Shown piece after piece: positions 33,179 through 43,766 of a stretch of 64,000 bases of DNA; position 1 is the first letter of the stretch, and each line of letters starts with the position of its first letter. The stretch spans positions 62,001 through 126,000 of the forward strand of contig NZ_JODL01000004.1 of NCBI RefSeq assembly GCF_000718985.1. Reading direction: 5' to 3'. The stretch comes from Streptomyces megasporus (GTDB lineage: Bacteria > Actinomycetota > Actinomycetes > Streptomycetales > Streptomycetaceae). Made by a program: the position numbers and the translations under genes. The notes below the pieces were generated by a model. The model was not told the DNA's origin. It searched no databases and saw only the letters and a list, made by a program, of their open reading frames with translations.

Positions 33179-34343
33179 TCGGCGCCGTGCGGACGACGGT
33201 GTCGACCGCCGTGTCGAGCTCGGCGTCCGTCAGGTCGGCACGCGCCGTCAACCTCAGCCGGGAGACGCCGTCGGGTACCGAGGGCGGCCGGAAGCAGCCC
33301 ACGGCCAGTCCGGCGTCCCGGCAGTCGGCGGCCCAGCCCAGGGCCGCTTCCGGGGAGGGGGCGCGGACGGACACCACGGCGGCGTCCGGACGTCCGGCGT
33401 CGAGTCCGGCGGCCGTCAGGCGCGCGTACAGGCCCTCGGCCACGTCGCGGACGCGGGCGGCACGGGCGGGTTCGCGCCGCAGCAGCCGCAGCGCCGCCAG
33501 GGCGCCGCCGACGGCGGCCGGGGCCAGCCCGGTGTCGAAGACGAAGGTGCGGGCGGTGTTGACCAGGTGGTCGATCACCCGGGCCGGCCCGAGCACGGCG
33601 CCGCCCTGGCTGCCCAGGGACTTGGAGAGGGTGACGGTGGCCACCACGTCCGGGGCGCCGGCCAGGCCCGCGGCGTGGAGGGCGCCCCGGCCCCCCTCGC
33701 CGAGGACGCCCAGGCCGTGCGCCTCGTCCACCAGCAGCGCCGCGCCGCGCTCGCGGCAGACGGCGGCCAGGTCGGGCAGCGGCGCGGCGTCGCCGTCGAC
33801 GGAGAAGACGGCGTCGGTGACGACCAGGGCGTGGCCCCGGAAGCCGTCGAGCGCGGCGCGGACGGCCTCGGGGGCGGCGTGCGGGACGACGGCGGTCTCG
33901 GCGCGGGACAGCCGGCAGCCGTCGATCAGGGAGGCGTGGTTGGCGGCGTCGGAGACCACCAGGGTGCCGCGGTCGGTGAGGGCGGTGAGGGCTGCGAGGT
34001 TGGCGGTGTAGCCGGAGGAGAACACCAGGGCTGCCTCAAAGCCGCAGAAGTCGGCGAGTTCCGCCTCCAGTTCGGCGTGCAGTTCGGTGCTGCCGGTGAC
34101 CAGGCGGGAGCCGGTGGCGCCCGCGCCCCAGCGCCGGGCGGCGTCCGCCGCGGCGGCGGTGACGTCCGGATGCCGGGTCAGCCCCAGGTAGTCGTTGCCG
34201 GCGAGGTCGAGCAGGGGGGAGTCGGCGGGACGGGGGCGCAGGGAGCGCACCAGGCCCGCGCGGCGACGCCGTTCGCGCTCCTCGTCGAGCCGGTCGAACG
34301 GGTCCCGGGGGGCCGGTGAGGGGTGCTGTGGGTCCTGGGGCAT
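33135..34343 (-). CDS. bioF: 8-amino-7-oxononanoate synthase BioF
   Basis: A 402-aa PLP enzyme condensing pimeloyl thioester and alanine, the first ring-forming step of biotin synthesis. Landmarks: LLDLAGNDYLGLTRHP, GATGSRLVTGSTELHAELE, LLVDEAHGLGVLGEGGRG and the PLP lysine in VATVTLSKSLGSQGG. The C-terminal 20 residues are a repeat-derived extension beyond the usual end. It is divergent from bioB by 147 bp; together the two operons supply all four late biotin genes. Confidence 0.95.
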   Translation of the reverse strand: MPQDPQHPSPAPRDPFDRLDEERERRRRAGLVRSLRPRPADSPLLDLAGNDYLGLTRHPDVTAAAADAARRWGAGATGSRLVTGSTELHAELEAELADFCGFEAALVFSSGYTANLAALTALTDRGTLVVSDAANHASLIDGCRLSRAETAVVPHAAPEAVRAALDGFRGHALVVTDAVFSVDGDAAPLPDLAAVCRERGAALLVDEAHGLGVLGEGGRGALHAAGLAGAPDVVATVTLSKSLGSQGGAVLGPARVIDHLVNTARTFVFDTGLAPAAVGGALAALRLLRREPARAARVRDVAEGLYARLTAAGLDAGRPDAAVVSVRAPSPEAALGWAADCRDAGLAVGCFRPPSVPDGVSRLRLTARADLTDAELDTAVDTVVRTAPTGRSGPTGRSGRVG

Positions 34344-34405
34344 GCGGCCGTCCCTCGCCTTCCGTCGGGTCTGCCCAAAGGTAGCCGCGGACGCACCGGT
34401 ACAGG

Positions 34406-34421
34406 GTGTGGCGATTCACAC
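34406..34421. promoter_or_regulatory. Inverted repeat in the bioF//bioB intergenic region
   Basis: GTGTG-GCGATT-CACAC, 5-bp arms, centred in the divergent biotin promoters. It does not resemble the BioQ site I remember from corynebacteria. A biotin repressor site is possible. Confidence 0.4.
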
Positions 34422-34490
34422 ATCTTCCGGGCGGCCGGTTGTGGGACGCGACCTTGGCCGCGGACGGCGGGGTAGGACAGGATCGACGCC

Positions 34491-35654
34491 ATGGACCTGC
34501 TGAACACGCTGGTGGACAAGGGGCTGCGCCGCGAGCCGCCCACACGTGACGAGGCGTTGGCCGTGCTGGCCACGTCCGACGACGACCTCCTGGACGTGGT
34601 GGCCGCGGCCGGGAAGGTGCGGCGCCACTGGTTCGGCCGGCGCGTGAAGCTGAACTACCTGGTGAACCTGAAGTCCGGACTCTGCCCGGAGGACTGCTCG
34701 TACTGCTCGCAGCGGCTGGGCTCGAAGGCGGACATCCTCAAGTACACCTGGCTGAAGCCCGAGGAGGCCGCCGCCGCGGCCGGCGCCGGCGTGGCCGGGG
34801 GCGCCAAGCGGGTGTGTCTGGTGGCCAGTGGGCGCGGGCCCACCGACCGGGACGTGGACCGGGTCTCGAAGACCATCGCCGCCATCAAGGAACAGAACGA
34901 GGACGTCGAGGTGTGCGCCTGCCTCGGACTGCTCTCCGACGGCCAGGCGGAGCGGTTGCGCGAGGCCGGCGCGGACGCCTACAACCACAACCTCAACACC
35001 TCCGAGGCGACGTACGGCGACATCACCACCACCCACACCTACGCCGATCGGGTGGAGACGGTGCGGCAGGCGCAGGCGGCCGGTCTCTCGGCCTGCTCGG
35101 GGCTGATCGCCGGCATGGGCGAGTCGGACGAGGACCTGGTGGACGTGGTCTTCGCGCTGCGCGAGCTGGACCCGGACTCGGTGCCGGTGAACTTCCTCAT
35201 CCCCTTCGAGGGGACGCCGCTGGCGAAGGAGTGGAACCTCACCCCGCAGCGCTGCCTGCGCATCCTGGCGATGGCCCGCTTCGTCTGCCCCGACGTGGAG
35301 GTCCGGCTGGCCGGCGGGCGCGAGGTGCACCTGCGGTCGTTGCAGCCGCTGGCCCTGCACCTGGCCAACTCGATCTTCCTGGGCGACTACCTCACCAGTG
35401 AGGGCCAGGCGGGCAAGGCCGACCTGGAGATGATCGCCGACGCGGGCTTCGAGGTGGAGGGCGCGGACGAGCGCACCCTGCCCGAGCACCGGGCGGACCT
35501 CGCGGCCGGCGGCCACGGACCGTGCGGCGACGCGAACGGCGAAGGCGTCTGCGGGGGCTCCCCCGGAAGCGTTCCGCCGGCCGAGCGGGCCCGTACCGAC
35601 CTGGTGGCCGTACGGCGGCGGGGCACGGGCACGGAGTTGCCGCCCAATGCCTGA
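34491..35654 (+). CDS. bioB: Biotin synthase BioB
   Basis: A 387-aa radical-SAM enzyme inserting sulfur into dethiobiotin. The CX3CX2C cluster motif is [15 protein letters not shown] (about residues 65-72). The [25 protein letters not shown] and [14 protein letters not shown] blocks are typical. It has a longer C-terminal tail than E. coli BioB (346 aa), Gly/Arg-rich. The ATG at 34491 has AGGA 8 bases upstream. bioA starts inside its last codons. Confidence 0.96.
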   Translation: MDLLNTLVDKGLRREPPTRDEALAVLATSDDDLLDVVAAAGKVRRHWFGRRVKLNYLVNLKSGLCPEDCSYCSQRLGSKADILKYTWLKPEEAAAAAGAGVAGGAKRVCLVASGRGPTDRDVDRVSKTIAAIKEQNEDVEVCACLGLLSDGQAERLREAGADAYNHNLNTSEATYGDITTTHTYADRVETVRQAQAAGLSACSGLIAGMGESDEDLVDVVFALRELDPDSVPVNFLIPFEGTPLAKEWNLTPQRCLRILAMARFVCPDVEVRLAGGREVHLRSLQPLALHLANSIFLGDYLTSEGQAGKADLEMIADAGFEVEGADERTLPEHRADLAAGGHGPCGDANGEGVCGGSPGSVPPAERARTDLVAVRRRGTGTELPPNA

Positions 35655-37047
35655 CGCACCGCTCCCCCTCTCCCCCGACCTCTCCCCCGGATCTTCCTCC
35701 GAGGTGTCCGAGGTGTCCGGGCTCCCCGGAACCGCCCCGGAGCTCTCCCCCGACGAACTGCTGGACCTCGACCGCCGGCACGTCTGGCACCCCTACGGTC
35801 CGATGCCGGGCCGCTCCGAGCCGCTGGCGGTCTCCTCCGCCTCCGGGGTCCGGCTGCGGCTCGCGCGGCCCGCCTGGGGGCGCGAGGAGCTGGTCGACGG
35901 CATGTCGTCGTGGTGGGCGGCGATCCACGGCTACAACCACCCGGTGCTCAACGACGCGGTCCGCGCCCAGGTGGAGCGGATGAGCCACGTGATGTTCGGC
36001 GGGCTCACCCACGAGCCGGCCGTACGGCTGGTCAAGCGGCTGGTGGACATCGCGCCGGAGGGGCTGGAGCACGTCTTCCTCGCCGACTCCGGTTCGGTGT
36101 CCGTCGAGGTCGCCGTGAAGATGTGCCTGCAGTACTGGCGCTCGCTCGGCAGGCCGGAAAAGCGGCGGCTGCTGACCTGGCGCGGCGGCTACCACGGGGA
36201 CACCTGGCAGCCGATGTCGGTGTGCGACCCCGAGGGCGGCATGCACCACCTGTGGTCGGGCGTGCTGCCCGAGCAGGTCTTCGCGGACGCCCCGCCGGAC
36301 GGCTTCAACGCCGAGCTCGACCCGGCGCCCGACCCGGCGTACGAGGCGCACCTGCGGGAGCTGATCGCCTCCCACGCCGGGGAGTTGGCCGCGGTGATCG
36401 TCGAGCCGGTGGTACAGGGCGCGGGCGGGATGCGCTTCCACTCCCCCGCCTGGCTGCGGGTGCTGCGCGAGGCGTGCGACGAGCACGACGTGCTGTTGGT
36501 GCTGGACGAGATCGCCACCGGCTTCGGGCGGACGGGCGCGCTGTTCGCGTCCTGCCACGCGGGGATCTCCCCCGACGTGATGTGCGTCGGCAAGGCACTG
36601 ACCGGCGGCTATCTGACGATGGCCGCGACGCTGTGCACGTCGCGGGTGGCGGAGGGCATCTCGCGGGGCGAGGTGCCGGTGCTGGCCCACGGCCCGACCT
36701 TCATGGGCAATCCGCTGGCCGCCGCGGTCGCGAACGCCTCGCTCGATCTGCTGCTCGGGCAGGACTGGGCGGGCGAGGTGCGGCGGATCGAGGCGGGGTT
36801 GCGCGCCGGGCTCGCCGAGGCGTCCGCGCTGCCCGGGGTGCGGGACGTCCGGGTGCTGGGGGCGATCGGCGTGGTCCAGCTCGACCACGAGGTGGACGTG
36901 GCGGCGGCGACCGAGGCGGCGGTCCGCGCGGGCGTGTGGCTGCGGCCCTTCCGGGATCTGGTGTACACAATGCCGCCCTACGTCACCGGTGACGAGGACG
37001 TGGCGCGCATCGCGGCGGCGGTGTGCGCGGCGGCGCGCGCGGGCTGA
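35647..37047 (+). CDS. bioA: Adenosylmethionine-8-amino-7-oxononanoate aminotransferase BioA
   Basis: A 466-aa class III aminotransferase making 7,8-diaminononanoate. It has a roughly 30-residue Ser/Pro-rich N-terminal extension, then [34 protein letters not shown], the Gly-rich [33 protein letters not shown] and the PLP lysine in [16 protein letters not shown]. Its ATG overlaps the bioB end by 8 bp, so it is coupled to bioB. Confidence 0.96.
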   Translation: MPDAPLPLSPDLSPGSSSEVSEVSGLPGTAPELSPDELLDLDRRHVWHPYGPMPGRSEPLAVSSASGVRLRLARPAWGREELVDGMSSWWAAIHGYNHPVLNDAVRAQVERMSHVMFGGLTHEPAVRLVKRLVDIAPEGLEHVFLADSGSVSVEVAVKMCLQYWRSLGRPEKRRLLTWRGGYHGDTWQPMSVCDPEGGMHHLWSGVLPEQVFADAPPDGFNAELDPAPDPAYEAHLRELIASHAGELAAVIVEPVVQGAGGMRFHSPAWLRVLREACDEHDVLLVLDEIATGFGRTGALFASCHAGISPDVMCVGKALTGGYLTMAATLCTSRVAEGISRGEVPVLAHGPTFMGNPLAAAVANASLDLLLGQDWAGEVRRIEAGLRAGLAEASALPGVRDVRVLGAIGVVQLDHEVDVAAATEAAVRAGVWLRPFRDLVYTMPPYVTGDEDVARIAAAVCAAARAG

Positions 37048-37150
37048 ACACACCCCCACACGCGAAGGCCGCACGCCGGGGGCCCGCACACCGGGGGGAA
37101 GGGGGCCGAGGGGCCGAAGGAGGCCCGAGGATTCGAGGAGAGGCACGAGG

Positions 37151-37873
37151 ATGTCGGTGCTGTTCGTCACCGGGACGGACACGGAGGTCGGCAAGACCGT
37201 GACCACGGCGGCGCTGGCCGCCGCGGCCGTGGCGGCGGGCCGTTCGGTGGCCGTGCTCAAACCCGCGCAGACCGGGGTCGCCGAGGGCGAGCCCGGCGAT
37301 GTGGCCGAGGTGCGGCGACTGGCCGGGGCGGAGGTGACCGCCGTGGAGCTCGCCCGCTATCCCGAGCCGCTGGCGCCCGAGACCGCCGCGCGGCGGGCCG
37401 GTCTCCCCCGGGTGTCCCCCGACGCGGTGGCGGAGACGGCCCGCACGTTGGCGAAGGAGCACGACCTGGTGCTGGTCGAGGGCGCGGGCGGGCTCCTGGT
37501 GCGCTTCGACGACCGGGGCTCGACGCTGGCCGACGCGGCCCGGCTGCTGGGCGCCCCGGTGCTGGTGGTCGCCGCCGCCGGACTGGGCACGCTGAACGCC
37601 ACGGCGCTGACGGCGGAGGCGCTGCGCTCCCGTGACCTGGCGTGCGCCGGGGTGGTGGTCGGGAGCTGGCCGCGCGAGCCGGACCTCGCGGCCCGCTGCA
37701 ACCTGGCCGACCTGCCGGTCGCGGCGGGCGCGCCCCTGGTCGGGCTGCTCCCGCAAGGGGCGGGCGCCCTGGCCCCCGAGGTCTTCCGACGGCGGGCCGG
37801 GGCGTGGCTGTCCCCGGCTCTCGGCGGCGCCTGGGAGGGCGCGGAGCCGTCCGCGGGGGCAGACTGGGGGTGA
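37151..37873 (+). CDS. bioD: Dethiobiotin synthetase BioD
   Basis: A 240-aa ATP-dependent carboxylase closing the ureido ring. The P-loop is [18 protein letters not shown], followed by KPAQTGV and [22 protein letters not shown]. The ATG at 37151 has GAGGAGAGGC upstream. It is separated from bioA by about 100 bp with no terminator, so bioBAD is probably one transcript. The methyltransferase gene follows after 22 bp and may belong to the same unit. Confidence 0.95.
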   Translation: MSVLFVTGTDTEVGKTVTTAALAAAAVAAGRSVAVLKPAQTGVAEGEPGDVAEVRRLAGAEVTAVELARYPEPLAPETAARRAGLPRVSPDAVAETARTLAKEHDLVLVEGAGGLLVRFDDRGSTLADAARLLGAPVLVVAAAGLGTLNATALTAEALRSRDLACAGVVVGSWPREPDLAARCNLADLPVAAGAPLVGLLPQGAGALAPEVFRRRAGAWLSPALGGAWEGAEPSAGADWG

Positions 37874-37895
37874 CCGGTGCGATCGGAGGGTTGCC

Positions 37896-38573
37896 GTGCC
37901 GAACCGTGACAGGGTCTCCACCGTCGGTGGCCGGGACGACGCCGTGCGCCACCCGATCTTCGCCCGCTACTACGCCCGTCTCGCCCCGGCGTTGGACGTC
38001 CGGGCGGGCATCGGGGCCCACCGTGCCGAGTTGCTGGCCGGGCTGTCCGGCCGGGTGGTCGAGGTCGGGGCGGGCAGTGGGCTGAACTTCTCCCGCTACC
38101 CGGCCGGTGTCCGCGAGGTGGTGGCCGTCGAACCGGAGCCCCGTCTGCGGCGGGTCGCGACGGACGCCGCGCGGGAGGCCGCCGTCCCGGTCTCCGTGGT
38201 GCCGGGGGTGGCGGAGGCGCTGCCCGCGGCCGACGGGGAGTTCGACGCGGCCGTGGTGTCGCTGGTGCTGTGCTCCGTGCGGGACCCCGATCGCGCGCTG
38301 GCGGAGCTGCGGCGGGTGCTGCGGCCGGGTGGCGAGTTGCGCTTCTACGAGCACATCCGGTCCGAGGGGGCCGCGGGGTTCCTGCTCCAGCGGACGCTGG
38401 ACCGCACGGTGTGGCCGCGCCTCTTCGGCGGCTGCCACACCGGCCGGGACACGGTCGCCGCGATCGGGGCGGCGGGTTTCGTCTCCGTCTCCCTTCGGCG
38501 GCTGCGCGTGCCGGAGGGCGGCGTGCCGACCCCGGTCTCGGCCCATGTCCTGGGCAGCGCGCGGCGTCCGTGA
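37896..38573 (+). CDS. Class I SAM-dependent methyltransferase
   Basis: A 225-aa small-molecule methyltransferase (UbiE/Methyltransf_11 type). Motif I is VVEVGAGSGLNFSRYP; the acidic end of strand 2 is VAVEPEPRLRR, and AADGEFDAAVVSLVLCSVRDPDRALAELRRVLRPGGELRFYEHI is the motif II-III region. The GTG at 37896 has GGAGGG upstream. It sits right behind bioD. It is not BioC by sequence that I can see, but a role near pimelate synthesis cannot be excluded. The substrate is unknown. Confidence 0.85.
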   Translation: MPNRDRVSTVGGRDDAVRHPIFARYYARLAPALDVRAGIGAHRAELLAGLSGRVVEVGAGSGLNFSRYPAGVREVVAVEPEPRLRRVATDAAREAAVPVSVVPGVAEALPAADGEFDAAVVSLVLCSVRDPDRALAELRRVLRPGGELRFYEHIRSEGAAGFLLQRTLDRTVWPRLFGGCHTGRDTVAAIGAAGFVSVSLRRLRVPEGGVPTPVSAHVLGSARRP

Positions 38574-38733
38574 CACGTGCGCCGGCGAGGGGCGGGCGGC
38601 CCGTCCGTGTTCGGCGCATCGGCGCAGGGGGGTCCGTGGCCGGGCCGCTCGGTGGATGCACCGCCGCGCACCGGGTACGGCAGTGGTGACGGCTCCCGTC
38701 GGAGGGGCCGTCCGTCCTGACCGGGAGGGTGCG

Positions 38734-39513
<780 letters not shown>

Positions 39514-39657
39514 GCGACACCTTCCCGACGTCCTCCGACACCGCCGGACCCGCCCGCCTCACATCCGGAAGAACCAGAGAAGAACCAGAAAGTCCGGAAG
39601 ATTCGGTAAGTTCGGGAATCCGAACCCCGAGAGTCCCGAGAGCGCGGAGGAGGAACC

Positions 39658-40548
39658 TTGGCGAGACCGTTCCGTTTCGGTGTCAACCTCGTCACCCCCG
39701 AATCCGGCGACGGGTGGCGCGCGAAGTGCCGCCGCGCCGAGGCGTTGGGTTACGACGTGCTGCTCGTGCCCGACCATCTCGGCACGTTCGCCCCGTTCCC
39801 GGCGCTGGTCGCCGCGGCCGAGGCGACCGAGCGTCCCCGGGTGGGAACCTTCGTCCTCAACGCGGGCTTCTGGAACCCGGCCCTCCTCGCCCGGGAGGTC
39901 GCCACCTGCGACCGGCTCACCGGCGGGCGGCTGGAGCTGGGCCTGGGCACCGGGTACGTGCGGTCCGAGCACGAGCGGGCCGGACTCCCCTGGGGCTCCC
40001 CGGGCGAGCGGGTGGACCGCCTGGAGCACACCGTCGCCGAACTGGAGCGTCTGCTGACCGACCCCGAACACGCCCCGGCGGCCGAGCAGCGCCCCCGGCC
40101 GCCCCTGCTGATCGGCGGCAACGGCGACCGGGTGCTGCGGCTGGCCGCCCGCCACGCCGACATCGCCGCCTTCACCGGGGCGCGGCAGGCGCCCGGAGCA
40201 CCGGACGGCGCCCTCCACCTGGTCTCCCCCGCCGAGCTGGAGGAGCGGGTGGCCTCCTACCGGCGCTCCGCCGCGGGGCGGCGGGAGCCCGCGGAGCTGA
40301 ACTACCTCGTCCAGCGGGTGGAGGCCACCCGCGACCGACGCGCGGTGGCCCGCGAACTGGCCCCGTACGCCCCGGGCATGACGGAGGACGACATCCTGGA
40401 ACACCCTGCCCTGCTCACCGGCGGTGTCAAGGAGATCGCGGAGCAGGTGCGCGCCCACCGCGAGCGGTACGGCTTCACCTACATCTGCGTCCTCGAACCC
40501 TGGATGGAGGCGTTCGGGCCGGTGATCGAGGAGTTGCGGAGCGGCTGA
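39658..40548 (+). CDS. F420-dependent luciferase-like (LLM) oxidoreductase
   Basis: A 296-aa TIM-barrel protein of the luciferase-like family; in actinobacteria these mostly use F420. Seen are FRFGVNLVTPESGDGWRAKCRRAEALGYDVLLVPDHLGTFAPFPALVAAAEAT, GTFVLNAGFWNPALLAREVATCDRLTGGRLELGLGTGYVRSEHERAGLPW, and PPLLIGGNGDRVLRLAARHAD. The start is TTG at 39658, decided by GGAGGAA five bases upstream. The substrate is unknown. Confidence 0.87.
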   Translation: MARPFRFGVNLVTPESGDGWRAKCRRAEALGYDVLLVPDHLGTFAPFPALVAAAEATERPRVGTFVLNAGFWNPALLAREVATCDRLTGGRLELGLGTGYVRSEHERAGLPWGSPGERVDRLEHTVAELERLLTDPEHAPAAEQRPRPPLLIGGNGDRVLRLAARHADIAAFTGARQAPGAPDGALHLVSPAELEERVASYRRSAAGRREPAELNYLVQRVEATRDRRAVARELAPYAPGMTEDDILEHPALLTGGVKEIAEQVRAHRERYGFTYICVLEPWMEAFGPVIEELRSG

Positions 40549-40604
40549 TGCCCGCATGGTGAAACTCCCCGCGCACGGTGTGCGACCGCTGGTGGGATGC
40601 CCGT

Positions 40605-41060
40605 ATGGACGATCTTTCACACGGCTTTGGGGTCCGGATTCGCACCGCGACGGCGGCGGACGTCGACGCCGTCCTGGCCTTCTGGAAGGACGCCGCCAAG
40701 GGGACGAGCGTCAGCGACGACCGCGCGGGCGTGGCGCGGCTGATCGAGCGGGACCCGGACGCGCTGCTGCTGGCCGAGTCGGACGGAGGACGGTCGGAGC
40801 CGGTGCTCATCGGCTCGGTGATCGCCGGCTTCGACGGCTGGCGCTGCCATCTGTACCGGCTCGCGGTCCGTCCGACGCACCGCCGTCGCGGGGTGGCCTC
40901 GGCCCTGCTGAGGGCGGCCGAGGAGCGGTTCGTCGCGCTGGGCGGACGGCGCGGCGACGCGATGGTGCTCGACGACAACGCGCCGGCCCACCGGGCGTGG
41001 CGTGCCGCGGGCTACGCGCCGCAGCCGCGGTGGAGCCGGTGGGTGAAACCGCTGGACTGA
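40605..41060 (+). CDS. GNAT-family acetyltransferase
   Basis: A 151-aa acetyltransferase. The acetyl-CoA motif A is VRPTHRRRGVASALLRAAEERF (Q/RxxGxG/A as RRRGVA), and the C-terminal motif is LDDNAPAHRAWRAAGYAP. It begins VRIRTATAADVDAVLAFWKDAA, typical of small amine acetylators. The ATG at 40605 has GGTGGG upstream; a further ATG nine codons upstream is less well placed. The substrate is unknown. Confidence 0.85.
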   Translation: MDDLSHGFGVRIRTATAADVDAVLAFWKDAAKGTSVSDDRAGVARLIERDPDALLLAESDGGRSEPVLIGSVIAGFDGWRCHLYRLAVRPTHRRRGVASALLRAAEERFVALGGRRGDAMVLDDNAPAHRAWRAAGYAPQPRWSRWVKPLD

Positions 41061-41093
41061 AAGGGACGGTCGTGGGGAACCGGGTGGGGAAAC

Positions 41094-41118
41094 GGCCGTC
41101 CGCCCGCGGTGGACGGCC
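41094..41118 (+). terminator. Possible hairpin terminator after GNAT gene
   Basis: GGCCGTCC (41094-41101) pairs with GGACGGCC (41111-41118), 9-nt loop, 34 bp past the acetyltransferase stop. Confidence 0.45.
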
Positions 41119-41244
41119 CCGGCCACGCTGAGGAAAGGGGTGTGAACGTCCGCCCATGGGCGAGCCTCCCGGCAGCGGATTCTTCGGCCCCCACCGCCGA
41201 GCGGACCTCTCCGTCCGGCCCGGCCATGGGACGGGGGTGACCCG

Positions 41245-42663
41245 ATGATCGAAGTCCTCCTCCTGCTCCTGGCCCTGCTGCTGACCCTCGCCTGTTCCGT
41301 GTTCGTCGCGGCGGAGTTCTCCCTGACCACCGTCGAGCGCAGTGAACTGGAACGGGCCGTCGAACGCGGTGAACCGGGCGCCGACAGCGCGCTGCGGGCG
41401 GTGCGGTCGCTCACCTTCCAGCTCTCCGGCGCCCAGCTCGGCATCACCGTGACCGGCCTGATCATCGGCATGCTCGCCGAACCGTCGATCGCCCGGCTGC
41501 TCAGCGGCCCGCTGCGGGCGGTCGGACTGCCCGCCGCGGCGGCGTCCTCGACGGCGCTGGTGCTGGGCACCGCGATGTCCACCGTGCTGCTGATGGTCGT
41601 CGGCGAGCTGGTGCCGAAGAACTGGGCGATCTCCCGTCCGCTGGCGGTCGCCCGCAAGGTCGCCGTCGCCCAGCGCGCCTTCAGCACCGCCTTCCGTCCG
41701 CTGATCACCCACCTGAACAACACCGCCAACCGGGTGCTGCACCGGCTCGGTCTGGAACCCACCGAGGAGCTGGCCTCGGCCCGCTCCCCCCAGGAACTGG
41801 TGGCGCTCGCCCGCCACTCGGCGAAGGAGGGCGCGCTGGAGGCGGACACCGCCGAACTGTTCGTCCGCACCATCCACCTCTCCGAGCTGACGGCGCAGAG
41901 CGTGATGACGCCCCGGGTCCAGGTGACGGCCCTGGAGGAGCACGCCACCGCCGAGGACGTGGTCAACGTCTCGCGGGCGACCGGCCTGTCCCACTTCCCG
42001 GTGTACCGCGACAGCCTCGACACCGTGGTCGGCATCGCCCACGTCAAGGACGTGATCGCCGTCCCCGCCGACCGCCGTCCCCGGCATCCGATCACCGAGC
42101 TGCTGCGCGAGCCGGTGCTCGTGCCGGAGTCGCTGACCGTGGACCGCCTGCTGGACCGCCTGTCCGGCAGGAACGGCATCGCGGTGGTGATCGACGAGTA
42201 CGGCGGCACGGCCGGTGTCGTCACCCTGGAGGACATCATCGAGGAGGTCGTGGGCGAGGTCCGCGACGAGCACGACCCGCTCCAGACGCCCGAGCTGGTC
42301 CCGGCGGGCGAGGACGAGGAGGGCCGCACGCTCTACGACGCCGACGGCGCGGCCCGCGTCGACCAGTTGGAGAACATCGGCCTGCGCGCCCCGGAGGGCC
42401 CGTACGACACCCTGGCCGGGCTGATCGCCACCGAGCTGGGCCGGATTCCCGTCGCCGGCGACGCCCTCGACATCGCCGGCTGGCGCCTGGACGTCGTGGA
42501 CGCGACCGGGCGGCGGGCCGCCGGTGTGCGCCTGACCGCGCCCCCGGAGCCGGAGGGCGACACCTACGGCGCCGACCGGTACCACGGCGGCGGACGCCAC
42601 CACGGCCCCGACGTCGTCGGCGCCGCCATCGACGACGACGGTGAGGGGGAGATGCGCCGGTGA
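41245..42663 (+). CDS. CNNM/CBS membrane protein (hemolysin family), full length
   Basis: A 472-aa protein of the CorC/HlyC-CNNM group, now thought to be Mg2+ or Co2+ transporters. The N-terminal DUF21/CNNM domain (residues 1-190) has about four hydrophobic segments and SGAQLGITVTGLIIGMLAEPSIA, MVVGELVPKNWAISRP. A CBS pair follows (QSVMTPRVQVTALEEHATAEDVVNVSRATGLSHFPVYR; IAVVIDEYGGTAGVVTLEDIIEEVVGEVRDEHD). The CorC_HlyC domain ends it. Its stop overlaps the GTG of the second copy. Confidence 0.88.
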   Translation: MIEVLLLLLALLLTLACSVFVAAEFSLTTVERSELERAVERGEPGADSALRAVRSLTFQLSGAQLGITVTGLIIGMLAEPSIARLLSGPLRAVGLPAAAASSTALVLGTAMSTVLLMVVGELVPKNWAISRPLAVARKVAVAQRAFSTAFRPLITHLNNTANRVLHRLGLEPTEELASARSPQELVALARHSAKEGALEADTAELFVRTIHLSELTAQSVMTPRVQVTALEEHATAEDVVNVSRATGLSHFPVYRDSLDTVVGIAHVKDVIAVPADRRPRHPITELLREPVLVPESLTVDRLLDRLSGRNGIAVVIDEYGGTAGVVTLEDIIEEVVGEVRDEHDPLQTPELVPAGEDEEGRTLYDADGAARVDQLENIGLRAPEGPYDTLAGLIATELGRIPVAGDALDIAGWRLDVVDATGRRAAGVRLTAPPEPEGDTYGADRYHGGGRHHGPDVVGAAIDDDGEGEMRR

Positions 42664-43667
42664 CCGCCGTCCAACTGCTGATCGGCCTGCTGACGCTGGT
42701 CGCCAACGCCTTCTTCGTGGGCGCCGAGTTCGCGATGATCTCCGTGCGCCGCAGCCAGATCGAGCCGCTCGCCGAGCGGGGCGAGAAACGGGCGCGCGGC
42801 GTGGTGTGGGGGCTGGAGCACGTGTCGGCCCTGATGGCCGCCGCGCAACTGGGCATCACGCTCTCCACGCTGGTGCTGGGCGTGGTCGCCGAGCCCGCGA
42901 TCGCGCACCTGCTGGAGCCCCTCTTCCACCTCGTGGGCGTTCCCGAGGGCCTGATCCATCCGATCTCCTTCGTCATCGCGCTGGCCCTGGCGACCTACCT
43001 GCACATGCTGTTCGGCGAGATGGTGCCGAAGAACATCGCGCTGGCGGCCCCCGAACGCACCGCGCTGCTGCTCGGGCCGCCGCTGGTGGCCCTCACCCGG
43101 ACCCTGCGGCCGGCGATCTTCGGCATCAACGCCCTCGCCAACGCCCTGCTGCGCCTGCTGCGGGTGGAGCCCAAGGACGAGGTGTCCTCGACCTACTCCG
43201 ACGACGAGCTGGCCCGCCTCGTGGCGGACTCCAGCGAAGCCGGGCTGCTGGACGAGCGCGCCACGGAGCGGCTGCGCGACGCGCTGGAGCTGGGCCGTCG
43301 CCCGGTGGTCGAGGTCGTACGGCCCTCCGAGCGGGTCGTCTCCGCCCGGTTCGGGATCACCCCCGAAGACCTGGAGAAGCTCTCCGCGCGCAGCGGCTTC
43401 TCCCGCTTCCCGGTGGTGGACAACGGCGGTCGGGCGCTGGGTTACCTGCACGTCAAGGACGCGCTCGACGCCTCGCCGCGCGATGTGCCGTTCCCCGTCG
43501 CGGCCCTGCGGCCGATCGCCCGGGTGCGGGCGACGACCCCCCTGGACGACGTGCTGGGCGCGATGCGCGACAGCGGCACCCACCTCGCGGCGGTGATCGG
43601 GACCGACGGCCGGACGGTCGGACTGGTCACCATGGAGGACGTGCTGCGCGAACTGGTGGGTCGCTGA
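42660..43667 (+). CDS. CNNM/CBS membrane protein, shorter paralogue without CorC_HlyC domain
   Basis: A 335-aa relative of the preceding protein: CNNM domain (AAAQLGITLSTLVLGVVAEPAIA, MLFGEMVPKNIALAAPERTALLL) and a CBS pair ending LVTMEDVLRELVGR. The C-terminal CorC_HlyC domain of its neighbour is absent. The GTG overlaps the stop of the first gene (GTGA). The tandem long/short arrangement suggests a heteromer; that is inferred from coupling. Confidence 0.87.
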   Translation: MTAVQLLIGLLTLVANAFFVGAEFAMISVRRSQIEPLAERGEKRARGVVWGLEHVSALMAAAQLGITLSTLVLGVVAEPAIAHLLEPLFHLVGVPEGLIHPISFVIALALATYLHMLFGEMVPKNIALAAPERTALLLGPPLVALTRTLRPAIFGINALANALLRLLRVEPKDEVSSTYSDDELARLVADSSEAGLLDERATERLRDALELGRRPVVEVVRPSERVVSARFGITPEDLEKLSARSGFSRFPVVDNGGRALGYLHVKDALDASPRDVPFPVAALRPIARVRATTPLDDVLGAMRDSGTHLAAVIGTDGRTVGLVTMEDVLRELVGR

Positions 43668-43766
43668 CCACTTCCACCCGCGTCGCCGGCATGGGCCGAC
43701 ACGGCCGATCGCGCAGCGAGCCGCGCGGGACGCCATACCAGCCGGTCGGTTACGATGGCCCACGCC

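Noticed and set aside
37896..38573. bioC (malonyl-ACP methyltransferase) for the gene behind bioD
   Set aside because: It shares only the general methyltransferase fold; I see no BioC-specific feature and BioC is usually not found in Streptomyces bio operons.
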